Assembly (NCBI GenBank): GCA_021158305.1
Contig: JAGGUU010000066.1
Span: forward strand, 1-32,995
Direction: 5' to 3'
Source: Candidatus Bathyarchaeota archaeon
Lineage (GTDB): Archaea; Thermoproteota; Bathyarchaeia; Bathyarchaeales; DTEX01
Length of the DNA: 32,995 bases
Shown here: piece after piece, positions 21,035 to 30,007 of the stretch
Layout: the number at the start of each line of letters is the position of its first letter
How positions within the stretch are numbered: the stretch's first letter is position 1
The notes under the pieces: generated by a model
Told to the model about the DNA's origin: nothing
The model's database searches: none
What the model saw: only the letters and a program-made list of their open reading frames with translations
Position numbers and translations under genes: made by a program

Positions 21035-24000
21035 TGGACTTCACCTCACTGCTTTTTGATGGCATAGCGGACATGTAAATGTCGACTAATCCTGTACCTA
21101 TGGGAATGAATTGGCCAACTATTACATTCTCGGTGACGCCTTTAAGATTATCGGTTTCTCCTCTAACAGCGGCTTCGACAATATTTGGAACGGTTATCTC
21201 GAATGCTGCTCGAGCAAGTACGCTTGCCTTCTCTCCGCTTACTCCATGTCTACCTATCTGTCTAACCTCGCCAGTCGCGGTCATAATATCCGCTACGAGC
21301 ATTATATGTCGAATGTCCACGTCAAGACCCTGCTCTTCAAGCACTGATGATGCTTCTCTTATAAGAGCGTTTCTGGCAGCCTCTATTCCAAGAGTCTCCG
21401 CGATTTCATGAATGTTGTTAGTAGTTGTTCTCGTCGGATCGACTCCTTCGACCTCAAGAACTTTTGGCAGGTTTGAGCCATCCGTCCTTATGATCCATCT
21501 TCCCTCCTCCTCAGACACGAGTATTCTTTTGATTCCTGGAATTCCCTTAATGCGCATTGATGATATCTGACTTAGAAGTCTCTTTGGATCTACAGGTTTC
21601 TTCGAGTCGACGAAGATTTTATTATCTTCCACCTTTACAAGATACTTTTGTTTCTCTAGAACCTCAACTAAATCATTCATCGTTACGCCTCTCTCCCTCA
21701 TCTTCGCCGGATCTGTCTCTATTATTATTCCTCCAGTCTCCGGATTGATGAAGACCTCAGAGGCTACGTCTTCAACAGTCGTGTGGAGAATCCTCCGCGC
21801 AACTTCTGTCGCCTTCTCTCTGCTCTTGCCATACTCTTCATTTAAGTAGATCGTCATGATCGGTGTTGATGGTTCCCTTCTCGCATCAACTATCTCGATG
21901 AGGCGCGGTAAACCTATCGTTACGTTCATTTCTCTAACACCTGCGTAATGGAAGGTTCTTAGGGTCATCTGAGTGCCGGGTTCACCGATCGATTGAGCTG
22001 CCACTATTCCAATAGCCTCTCCCGGCTCAACGAGAGAACGCTTGTAGTGTTCAACTGTTGATCTGATAGCCAAGTCTGCTCCCTTTGCACTTAACTTTGC
22101 ACGTGAAAGGTTCGTTCTGAGCTCATCTAGAAGTAAAGGTGTCAGCTGGTTCTTCACTTTTTCTAGGCTTTTCTCGATATATTCTTTAGAGGCTGGTTTT
22201 CTCCCTTCATCGATCAGCTTTATCTGATCGACAAGCCGCGCAACGTTTACCGCCTTTCCATGATCGCTCTTCGCAGGGTCAACTCCATCTTCTCCATACT
22301 TAAACTGTATGATATCTCCAGTCGAGTTTCTGACGGTGCCGTCATATTCGACTCTAAGATGCTCCATCGCGTTTATCAGCCTTCTCTGCATGTACCCGCT
22401 CTGCTGGGTTCGCACAGCAGTGTCCACAAGTCCCTCACGACCACCCATAGCATGGAAGAAGAACTCCACGGGATCCAGTCCATCACGATAAGATGAGTAG
22501 ACAAAGCCACGGGCTTTCGGCGAAGCATCTCCAACTTTAAAGTGTGGAAGAGCCCTGTTCATGTAGCCTCTCATAATTCTTTTGCCACGTACTGACTGTT
22601 GTCCCAGACATGCGGACATCTGACCTATATTGATCGTGGAGCCTCTAGCTCCGCTTCTCGTCATTATCACCCCAGCGTTATTCATGCTTAGATCAGCATC
22701 GGCTATGTCTCCAGCCTTAGTTCTAGCCTTAGCTAATTCGTTCATAACGTAGATCTCGAATGAGTCCTCAAGGGTTAATCCTGGAAGCCGCTCCAGCGTT
22801 CCTTTACGTAGCTGCTCGGTGAATTCTGAAACCTTCTTTTCAGCGATGCTTATCACCTCTCTGATCTTCTTCTTGGCTTCTGAGGATAGGTTCAGTTCTT
22901 CGTAGGAGAAGGAAAAGCCGCGCATAGTTATGAATCGGGTGAGAAGCTTACTTATGCTATTGAGGAATCTCCTCGCAGCCTCAGTTCCATAATCTTTTAT
23001 AAGTCTATGCAGAATGCTTTCGGACTTTTCAGCTCCTATAGAGTTTTTATCTATTACTCCGCATATCAGCTCTCCGTTCTTTATAACTACGTATGCATCA
23101 TATGGGCATTTCTCACGTAGGCAAACATCACAGTTTCTGCATATGCTGGCCTTGAGAGAGTAGCTGAAGTCCTTAGGGAGAAAGAGGCTGAATATCTGCT
23201 TGCCAGTCCATAGCTCTTGAGGCTTCTTTATCGCTGGCTCAGGAATCTCCCCCTCGTATCCAGCCGCCATCAAAAGCTTGCAGACTTCCTTTTTAGTGAG
23301 AAGTGTGGATTTTCGGGTGAGGAGATAAGCAGCCGTTATGAAGTCTCTGATAGCACCTATTATTGGACCGCCGAATCTTGGAGAGAGAATATGATCCTGA
23401 ACCTGCATTAGGATTCGAGCTTCAGTCTGAGCCTCTTCGCTCTGGGGGACATGCAGGTTCATTTCGTCTCCGTCGAAATCCGCGTTATATGGCGGGCAGA
23501 CGCAGAGGTGAAGACGGAAAGTCTTGTAGGGGAGAACTTTAACGTAATGCGCCATTATAGACATGCGATGAAGGGACGGCTGCCTATTGAATATTACTAT
23601 GTCTCCGTCTCGCAGATGCCTCTCAACAATGAATCCGGGCTCTAGAGACTCGGCAATCTTCTCTCTATCAATAACGAATTCTAGCCTAACTCGCTTGCCG
23701 TCTGGTCTTATAAGGTAAAGAGCTCCAGGATACTTTTCCGGCCCGTTGATAATTAGCTTTCTCATCTCCTCAATATTCCATGGAGTAACCTTTTCTGGAA
23801 CAGAAAGCTTCCTAGCTATTTCTAGGGGAACTCCAACCTCATTGATATCTAGGTTTGGATCTGGACTTATAACTGTACGCGCTGAGAAATCAACGCGTTT
23901 TCCGGATAGATTTGTTCTGAATCTTCCTTCTTTCCCCTTAAGCCGTTGCGATAGAGTCTTCAAAGCTCGTCCTGAGCGATGCCTAGCTGGAGGGATACCG

Positions 24001-24860
24001 GAGGATTCATTATTGAAATAGGTTGTTACGTGATACTCAAGGAGCTCTGTTAAGTCTTGAATTATAAGTGTTGGAGCTCCAGCTTCCAAGTTCTCTTTGA
24101 GCCTTTCATTTATTCTAATGACATCTACAAGTTTGTGGGTAAGATCGTCCTCAGATCTTATTCCAGACTCTAGGGTGATCGATGGTCTAACATAGACTGG
24201 TGGGACTGGAAGAACTTGAAGTATCATCCATTCTGGACGAGCGTGCTCAGGATCGTATCCTAGAATCTTTAGATCTTCATCGGGTATTCTCTCAAATCTT
24301 TCCCTTATCATGCTTGCGGTTAGCCGCTGCACGCCTTTTTCCGTATGTTCATAGAAGATCGTAGGCTTAACGAATTCTATCTTGTATTGTTTCGCCCCGC
24401 AGTGGGGACACTGCATTATTGATTTAGCATGCTCAAGAAGATTGCGGTAAAAGGAGCCCGGAACCTCTCCAAGTAGCTTCTTGATCTCCTCACTCTGAGC
24501 CTTAGCCTTCGATATATTTTTATCGTCAAGCAGGATTCTGCCGCAGTTTCTACAGAACGCTTGAAGGAAGTCGTGAATATTCTTAGTGAATTCGACATGT
24601 ATTATTGGAACAGCCAGTTCAATGTGGCCAAAGTGACCCGGGCACTTTGTCGCTGTGTTACCACATGTCCCGCATCTTTGCCCCGGCTCCAGAACCCCGA
24701 GTCTATTATCCATCAGCCCTGAGGGTATCACTGCTCCGTCTTCATCATACGTATCCGCCGTTTTTATCTCCGCAACTGAAAGCTTACGTATCTCCTGAGG
24801 GGAGAGTATTCCGAAACGGATGGCGTCAATAACTTTTCCGTAAGATTCCTCAACCGCCAT
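21021..24860 (-). CDS. rpoA: DNA-directed RNA polymerase subunit A, fused A'-A''
   Basis: A 1279-residue largest subunit in one chain. Zinc-binding cysteines occur at C63/C66/C73 with H76 and at C103/C106 and C151/C154. A further Cys group is at C574/C577/C580/C585. The catalytic magnesium loop is NADFDGD (459-465). Bridge and funnel regions follow, and RSLVEPGEAIGIVAAQSIGE near 940-960 continues without any break. In most archaea the chain is split between about residues 870 and 910 of this protein; here no stop, frameshift or second start is present. It begins two bases after the rpoB stop codon, so translation is probably coupled. Fusion of A' and A'' is known from several TACK lineages. 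Confidence 0.97.
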   Translation of the reverse strand: MAVEESYGKVIDAIRFGILSPQEIRKLSVAEIKTADTYDEDGAVIPSGLMDNRLGVLEPGQRCGTCGNTATKCPGHFGHIELAVPIIHVEFTKNIHDFLQAFCRNCGRILLDDKNISKAKAQSEEIKKLLGEVPGSFYRNLLEHAKSIMQCPHCGAKQYKIEFVKPTIFYEHTEKGVQRLTASMIRERFERIPDEDLKILGYDPEHARPEWMILQVLPVPPVYVRPSITLESGIRSEDDLTHKLVDVIRINERLKENLEAGAPTLIIQDLTELLEYHVTTYFNNESSGIPPARHRSGRALKTLSQRLKGKEGRFRTNLSGKRVDFSARTVISPDPNLDINEVGVPLEIARKLSVPEKVTPWNIEEMRKLIINGPEKYPGALYLIRPDGKRVRLEFVIDREKIAESLEPGFIVERHLRDGDIVIFNRQPSLHRMSIMAHYVKVLPYKTFRLHLCVCPPYNADFDGDEMNLHVPQSEEAQTEARILMQVQDHILSPRFGGPIIGAIRDFITAAYLLTRKSTLLTKKEVCKLLMAAGYEGEIPEPAIKKPQELWTGKQIFSLFLPKDFSYSLKASICRNCDVCLREKCPYDAYVVIKNGELICGVIDKNSIGAEKSESILHRLIKDYGTEAARRFLNSISKLLTRFITMRGFSFSYEELNLSSEAKKKIREVISIAEKKVSEFTEQLRKGTLERLPGLTLEDSFEIYVMNELAKARTKAGDIADADLSMNNAGVIMTRSGARGSTINIGQMSACLGQQSVRGKRIMRGYMNRALPHFKVGDASPKARGFVYSSYRDGLDPVEFFFHAMGGREGLVDTAVRTQQSGYMQRRLINAMEHLRVEYDGTVRNSTGDIIQFKYGEDGVDPAKSDHGKAVNVARLVDQIKLIDEGRKPASKEYIEKSLEKVKNQLTPLLLDELRTNLSRAKLSAKGADLAIRSTVEHYKRSLVEPGEAIGIVAAQSIGEPGTQMTLRTFHYAGVREMNVTIGLPRLIEIVDARREPSTPIMTIYLNEEYGKSREKATEVARRILHTTVEDVASEVFINPETGGIIIETDPAKMRERGVTMNDLVEVLEKQKYLVKVEDNKIFVDSKKPVDPKRLLSQISSMRIKGIPGIKRILVSEEEGRWIIRTDGSNLPKVLEVEGVDPTRTTTNNIHEIAETLGIEAARNALIREASSVLEEQGLDVDIRHIMLVADIMTATGEVRQIGRHGVSGEKASVLARAAFEITVPNIVEAAVRGETDNLKGVTENVIVGQFIPIGTGLVDIYMSAMPSKSSEVKSSGES

Positions 24861-24862
24861 CT

Positions 24863-27800
24863 TTATGCCCTCTCTTTAAGAATTAATCTCGGAGAGATAC
24901 AGAGACTCATAAGCTCTTGGAGTAGAAGTTTAAAGGCGTATGAGACTTGAACAGGGGAGATCTTCGCCTTTTCTCCGCAGATTCTACAGACGTATTTTCG
25001 CTGCCTCATGTCATAATATGCGATGTAACCGCAGTTCTCACATACGTAAAGCGTGTATTTGTCTGATTCTTCTAGAAGCCTATCATGGAGCAGCATTGCT
25101 GCTCCATGCCCAATTAGGCAGTCTCGCTCCATCTCTCCGAATCTTAATCCTCCACCTCTAGCACGCCCCTCAGTTGGCTGCCTAGTTAACATCTGAACTT
25201 GACCTCTCGCCCTCGCGTGAATCTTGTCAGAAACCATGTGATGAAGCTTCTGATAATAGATTACTCCCATGAATATCTCGGCCTCATACTTCTCCCCTGT
25301 CACGCCATCATAGAGAACTTCTCGGCCGGTATAACTGAAGCCTAAGTCGATGAGCGCCTTCTTAAGCGCATTTCCCTTCACACCTGCAAATGGAGTTCCA
25401 TCGATTATTTTTCCTTGCGCTGCACCTACCTTTCCAGCGAGTGATTCTAAGAACTGACCGATAGTCATTCTGGACGGGAAGGCATGTGGATTTATTATGA
25501 TGTCAGGAACCATCCCGTCAACGCTGAAGGGCATATCTTCCTGGGGAACTATCATACCTATGACTCCTTTTTGGCCATGGCGAGAAGCAAATTTATCCCC
25601 TATTTCTGGGACACGTTCATCCCTCACTCTAACTTTAACGAGCTTGTTTCCCTCATTTGTTTCTGATAGAAAGACAGCGTCAACTATTCCCTTCTCTGAG
25701 GGCCTCATATTAACTGAGGAATCCCTCATACTTGGACCTCTTATTTCGAACTCTTTATATTCTTCGAGGAAACGCGGCGGACTGACCCGCCCTATAAGGA
25801 CGTCTCCTCCAGAGACTTCGGATTCAACACCGACTATGCCGTCCTCCTCTAGGAAGCGGTAATACTGCTCTCCGCGGTATCCTCGGATTCCAGGCTCCGG
25901 TATCTTAATCTCATCTCTTAATCCCCCTAAATAGTGGAGACATTCAGCCTCGTAAATCCTGTAGAAGGTCGACCGCGCAAGTCCCCTTTCTATAGAAGCC
26001 TTGTTAAATATTAGAGCATCCTCCATGTTATATCCTTCAAATGAAAGCACGGCTACTATGCAGTTTTGTCCGGAGGGACGGAGATTATAGCCTATAACCT
26101 CCATCGGCTTAGTCTGCACTATTGGCACTTGCGGGTAATGAAGTATGTGAGCGCGCGAATCGACTCTGAACGGAAAGTTTGACGCGTAAATGCCTAGAGC
26201 TTGCTTTGCCATTGCCGATTCATAGGAATTACGTGGAGATTGATTATGCTCAGCATATGGTATGAGAGAGGCACATATTCCAAGAATCGAATAGGGCGTT
26301 ATCTCTAGATGCGTATGCTCCGGGGTTACGTCTTTGGGATCAAGAGCTATCAGCGCGTTCTCCTCTTCTTCCGCATCCAAGTATTCGATGATGCCGCGTT
26401 TTATAAGGTCCTCCCACTTCCATTCTCCATTTTTAACCTTTTCTATCTCTTCAGGTCCTAACTTTGGCTTACCATTCTCGACAATTATAAGCGCTCGCCT
26501 AACTCTTCCCTCGTCGCAGTTCACATAAACTTCATCATTACTTCCATTAATCTTAGAGAAGTATGCAATGTTTATTTCAGAGGAGATCTCCCCTCTCCTT
26601 CTAGCTTCCCTTAATTCTTTCACAAGCTTGCGCGGAGAAACGTGATATCCGATTGGGCAGCCGTCGACGAAGACTTTAGCTCCGAAGAGCTTCAACTCTC
26701 CGCTTGCCTCAGCAAGCGGGACTACTCCTCTTTCATAGAGCATCCGTTTAACTTTTTCTGGGTCATAGCCTACTGAGATCACTGCTGAAAGAGCGAGATT
26801 CTTAACTAATCCGCAATTTGCGCCTTCAGGAGTTTCATTTGGACAGAGTCTGCCCCAATGGGTAGCGTGGAGATCGCGGGCTTCAAAGTTGGGCTGGCTT
26901 CGGCTGAGGGGGGATTGAAGTCTCCTAAGATGGCTGAAAGTAGATATCATATTAGTTCTGTCCAGAAGCTGCGTTATCCCTACGCGTCCCCTACCCCAAT
27001 TTCCGGTTGCAAGTGAGTGCTGAATCTTATCAGTAACTATTCCAGGCCTAACGGCTATTGATATGCCAAGCATTCTTCTTCTCGCACCCATTCTTTCCAG
27101 CTGGTACTTGATGTCGCGGCAGAGATTTCTGAATGCAACTCGGAATAGATCGGATAGCAGGGGACCAGCGAGCCTTAAGCGTTTATTCTTGAAATGATCT
27201 TTGTCATCCGGCTTCCGTCTTCCAAGCTTCAGTTCTATAGCTCGACGAGCCATTTCTCCTAAGAAGAAGGCTTTTTCTCTCCTCGACTCCTTAGTTCTCC
27301 CAATGTGGGGAAGAAGATTCTTGTCAATTATGTTTTCAGCTTTTACTAGACGATAACTTTTTATTTGACCATAGGCAGCCCTATTTCCAATATATAAGAG
27401 GGCGTCCTCAACCGTATCGACGCCTTCAGCGGCATCAAATGACGCTTCTAGCTCGCTTTGAACGGCCTCGTCAAGTGAGACTGCTTCAGCTATCTCTCTA
27501 TCCGATTCTAGACCGAGTGCTCTCATAAGTATAACGAACGGAATCTCCGTTGATATTCCAGGAACCGACACGTTTATGCGCCCATTGGATTTAATGCGTA
27601 ATTCAATCCTTGCCCTAAATCCTATGGTTGTGGAGAAAACTTTAGCCTCATATACCGGGCTAGCTCCACTCGTATCTATGTCTGTGAGAATACGATTCGG
27701 AGCTAAGTCCTCGATTGCCACAATTACTCGCTCAGAGCCGTTGATTATGAAGTATCCTCCCGGATCTAGTGGATCCTCTCCATGTCTTATTAGATCCTCC

Positions 27801-28234
27801 TCCGAAAGTCCAGAGAGGAGGCAAAACTTGGATTTCAGCATGACAGGCAAGTCACCAATGTAGACTAGCTCCTTTAAATCTGTGCGTTCTCTTCCATCTA
27901 TTATCGGCGTCATCTCCACGGATAAAGGCATGGCATACGTGAGATTTCTCAATCGAGCCTCCATGGGATATATCTCGTGACGTGTTCCGTCAACCTCAGT
28001 TACGTAGGGACCGTAGATCACATCGTTCTCAACTTCTCTAACTATGAAAACTCGACCAAACTTTATCTTGTATGGACCTTCTGGAACCTCTATGTCTATC
28101 CCGCCTACCTCATCAATAACTTGTTGAAGCCCATGCTCCACAAATTCATTATAGGAGTCCAGATGCTGTCTAACAAGTCCCTTCTCCTCAAACATCGCCT
28201 TTTGTATGAGGAATGCATCTTCTGGACTAATCAA
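24863..28234 (-). CDS. rpoB: DNA-directed RNA polymerase subunit B (unsplit)
   Basis: A 1123-residue second-largest subunit in one piece, unlike the B'/B'' split of many methanogens. The GDKFASRHGQKG motif (879-890) contacts the active site. The C-terminal zinc ribbon uses C1065/C1068/C1083/C1086. NCGLVKNLAL and the QSPRNSYESAMAKQALG segment are also typical. The start is TTG: a stop codon lies just upstream in frame, no other start precedes the conserved N-terminus, and GAGGTTGAT stands eight bases before. A two-codon ORF (ATG AAT TGA) overlaps that TTG. RpoH, which normally precedes rpoB, is missing; the 261-base leader holds a hairpin instead. Confidence 0.97.
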   Translation of the reverse strand: MISPEDAFLIQKAMFEEKGLVRQHLDSYNEFVEHGLQQVIDEVGGIDIEVPEGPYKIKFGRVFIVREVENDVIYGPYVTEVDGTRHEIYPMEARLRNLTYAMPLSVEMTPIIDGRERTDLKELVYIGDLPVMLKSKFCLLSGLSEEDLIRHGEDPLDPGGYFIINGSERVIVAIEDLAPNRILTDIDTSGASPVYEAKVFSTTIGFRARIELRIKSNGRINVSVPGISTEIPFVILMRALGLESDREIAEAVSLDEAVQSELEASFDAAEGVDTVEDALLYIGNRAAYGQIKSYRLVKAENIIDKNLLPHIGRTKESRREKAFFLGEMARRAIELKLGRRKPDDKDHFKNKRLRLAGPLLSDLFRVAFRNLCRDIKYQLERMGARRRMLGISIAVRPGIVTDKIQHSLATGNWGRGRVGITQLLDRTNMISTFSHLRRLQSPLSRSQPNFEARDLHATHWGRLCPNETPEGANCGLVKNLALSAVISVGYDPEKVKRMLYERGVVPLAEASGELKLFGAKVFVDGCPIGYHVSPRKLVKELREARRRGEISSEINIAYFSKINGSNDEVYVNCDEGRVRRALIIVENGKPKLGPEEIEKVKNGEWKWEDLIKRGIIEYLDAEEEENALIALDPKDVTPEHTHLEITPYSILGICASLIPYAEHNQSPRNSYESAMAKQALGIYASNFPFRVDSRAHILHYPQVPIVQTKPMEVIGYNLRPSGQNCIVAVLSFEGYNMEDALIFNKASIERGLARSTFYRIYEAECLHYLGGLRDEIKIPEPGIRGYRGEQYYRFLEEDGIVGVESEVSGGDVLIGRVSPPRFLEEYKEFEIRGPSMRDSSVNMRPSEKGIVDAVFLSETNEGNKLVKVRVRDERVPEIGDKFASRHGQKGVIGMIVPQEDMPFSVDGMVPDIIINPHAFPSRMTIGQFLESLAGKVGAAQGKIIDGTPFAGVKGNALKKALIDLGFSYTGREVLYDGVTGEKYEAEIFMGVIYYQKLHHMVSDKIHARARGQVQMLTRQPTEGRARGGGLRFGEMERDCLIGHGAAMLLHDRLLEESDKYTLYVCENCGYIAYYDMRQRKYVCRICGEKAKISPVQVSYAFKLLLQELMSLCISPRLILKERA

Positions 28235-28495
28235 TTCATATCAACCTCTTCAAGCAGTCTCGATTAGACTTCACCCTCAGAGAGATGAGATCTTCTCCAT
28301 CTCTCTTCGGTAAATAAAAGGATATTGAACAGACATTATCGGCGTTTTTCGCCATATTTATGGAGCATCCCCTTCCTTTAGGCTTCACAAAGTAACGAAA
28401 GCGCATATTTAAGGATTACTTTAAGGTATTCATAAGCGAACTTATAAATGTATTTTGGCAATCTTCACGATATCTCGTTTCTCTTTAAATCTTTT
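28235..28495 (-). promoter_or_regulatory. rpoB leader and promoter region, with no rpoH
   Basis: Between hom and rpoB, no reading frame resembling the roughly 80-residue RpoH is present. Two TATA candidates exist on the minus strand: CATTTATAAG at about 28440-28449 and TTTTATTTA at 28311-28319. The latter predicts a start near 28289, within the inverted repeat at 28279-28306, and a leader of about 55 bases. Confidence 0.45.
28279..28306 (-). promoter_or_regulatory. Strong inverted repeat in the rpoB leader
   Basis: AGAGAGATG (28279-28287) and CATCTCTCT (28298-28306) are perfect nine-base arms. Inside, AGA/TCT can add three pairs past one bulged base. As RNA it would be a stable hairpin 45-70 bases before rpoB; as DNA it could be an operator around the predicted start site. 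Confidence 0.4.
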
Positions 28496-29497
28496 CTAAA
28501 TTGAAAATGCTGTTTCCTTCATCACCGTTAATATATCATTCAGAACAGCTGAGACCGTCTCTTCTCCGGCGCCGTGACCTATCAACGTGATCTCCCTTGC
28601 CAAGTCTGTCTCTATATGAATGGCATTCAGTGTTCCATGGACACATAGTGGATGATTTATCGGAACAAGCTTTGGAGACACTTCTATATGCTTATCGATC
28701 ATGCTGATGAGCTTTATGGCGAATTTTGACTTCTTGGCTAGGCTTATAGCTTCTGGAGTAACCCTTCTTATTCCCGTTCTTTTAACATCCTCAAATTTTA
28801 CGTTCCTATTCATTAATGCGTTTGCGAGGATCACTGCTTTGCAGGCCGCATCTATTCCGTCAACATCATATGATGGATCACGTTCAGTGAGGCCTCTTTC
28901 CCGCGCTTCCTTTAAGGCTAGTTCGAAGCTTGTTCCTTCAAAGTACATTCTTGAAAGGATATAATTTGTTGTTCCGTTTAGTATTCCCACTATTCTTCGT
29001 ATCGCGTCTCCTTGGAGACATCTTCTAACGAGAGAGAAGACTGGTACTGCTCCCGCAACTGTGCCTTCGTAGAGAAGAAAACAATCATTCTTCTCAGCTA
29101 GGCTTGTAAGTTCTTTCAAGGCCACGACGAGCGGTCCCTTATTCGATGTGACTACGTGAATCCCCTTTTTAAGAGCCGCTTTTATGAAAGAAAGACCTGG
29201 CTCTCCATCATTGATATTTGTAGGAGTTACCTCGACCATTAAGTCTGCTTCTCCCTTCTCAATGATCTCCTCGGTTGATCCTCCTTCTCTGTATTTTCCA
29301 GAGTATTCTGATAGCCTCTTCACGCAGCTGAGCCTTTCGAGATCAAGCCCCTTTGAATCGTATAAGTAGCCTTTGCTATCTGAGACGCCGATAACCTTGA
29401 AGCTCGCATCCACATTCCTTATAAGGTCTATCTTTTTGTAAAATGCTCTCACAAGTTTTTTGCCAATGAATCCGAAACCAACAATTATGACGTTCAA
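28496..29497 (-). CDS. hom: Homoserine dehydrogenase
   Basis: A 333-residue NAD(P)-dependent enzyme that reduces aspartate semialdehyde to homoserine, leading to threonine, methionine and isoleucine. The Rossmann motif GFGFIG is at residues 7-12. The family signature is present: GTVAGAVPVFSLVRRC, GILNGTTNYILSRM, and GLTERDPSYDVDGIDAACKA with the catalytic-site Glu/Asp residues. It has no ACT domain of its own, but the gene just before it encodes a separate ACT protein, which may supply feedback control. The start is TTG with AGGGGAACAAGG upstream, 19 bases after the ACT gene. It is the last gene of the ilvD-ACT-hom operon. Confidence 0.94.
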   Translation of the reverse strand: MNVIIVGFGFIGKKLVRAFYKKIDLIRNVDASFKVIGVSDSKGYLYDSKGLDLERLSCVKRLSEYSGKYREGGSTEEIIEKGEADLMVEVTPTNINDGEPGLSFIKAALKKGIHVVTSNKGPLVVALKELTSLAEKNDCFLLYEGTVAGAVPVFSLVRRCLQGDAIRRIVGILNGTTNYILSRMYFEGTSFELALKEARERGLTERDPSYDVDGIDAACKAVILANALMNRNVKFEDVKRTGIRRVTPEAISLAKKSKFAIKLISMIDKHIEVSPKLVPINHPLCVHGTLNAIHIETDLAREITLIGHGAGEETVSAVLNDILTVMKETAFSI

Positions 29498-29516
29498 CCT
29501 TGTTCCCCTGCTTCCG

Positions 29517-29987
29517 CTATATTGGGAGTATTATGAGTGAGCCTTCTGATTCCGCTACTCTTCTAAGATTCTCCAATGTTTCGTCAAGAAGATCAGTTGG
29601 AACTTCGATCTCAAGCTTCAAGCATGCATCTTTTGATGTTAGAGCTGAAGCCTCAAATCCCACAATCTTCGCGTTTCTTAATCCTTCCTGGATAACGCGT
29701 TTCAAATCAGCCTTGCCCACTAAAATAGCTGTGATATGAACTGTCTCAACAATTTCCTCAGCCTTGATTATTGTAACTTCCATCTTTCTTAAGTCATCGA
29801 TTGTTTTCTGCATATTCCATCGTGAGGGAAAGTCAACTACAAGGCTGACTGGGACGAATCCTGCCGAGGGATTCTCACGTTCATGAATTATGGAGATTAT
29901 GTTTCCGCCGTTCTTCGCGATCGGCTTGAGAGCTTTAAGAAGCTGCCCAGGCCTATCGGCCAATCCGATCGTTAAGTCAAACTTCAA
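29517..29987 (-). CDS. ACT-domain protein, likely regulator of homoserine dehydrogenase
   Basis: A 156-residue protein with two ACT-like units. The first (1-75) opens with LTIGLADRPGQLLKALKPIAKNGGNI, typical of ligand-binding ACT folds, and a second beta-alpha-beta unit occupies about 80-156. This matches archaeal COG2061, proposed to be the allosteric regulator of homoserine dehydrogenase. Adjacency to hom supports the same role: it would sense threonine or another end product and act on the enzyme. The start is TTG with GGAGGA upstream, 20 bases after ilvD, so it is part of the operon. The allosteric ligand is not known. Confidence 0.85.
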   Translation of the reverse strand: MKFDLTIGLADRPGQLLKALKPIAKNGGNIISIIHERENPSAGFVPVSLVVDFPSRWNMQKTIDDLRKMEVTIIKAEEIVETVHITAILVGKADLKRVIQEGLRNAKIVGFEASALTSKDACLKLEIEVPTDLLDETLENLRRVAESEGSLIILPI

Positions 29988-30007
29988 GGTCTATTCCTCC
30001 TACGCCT

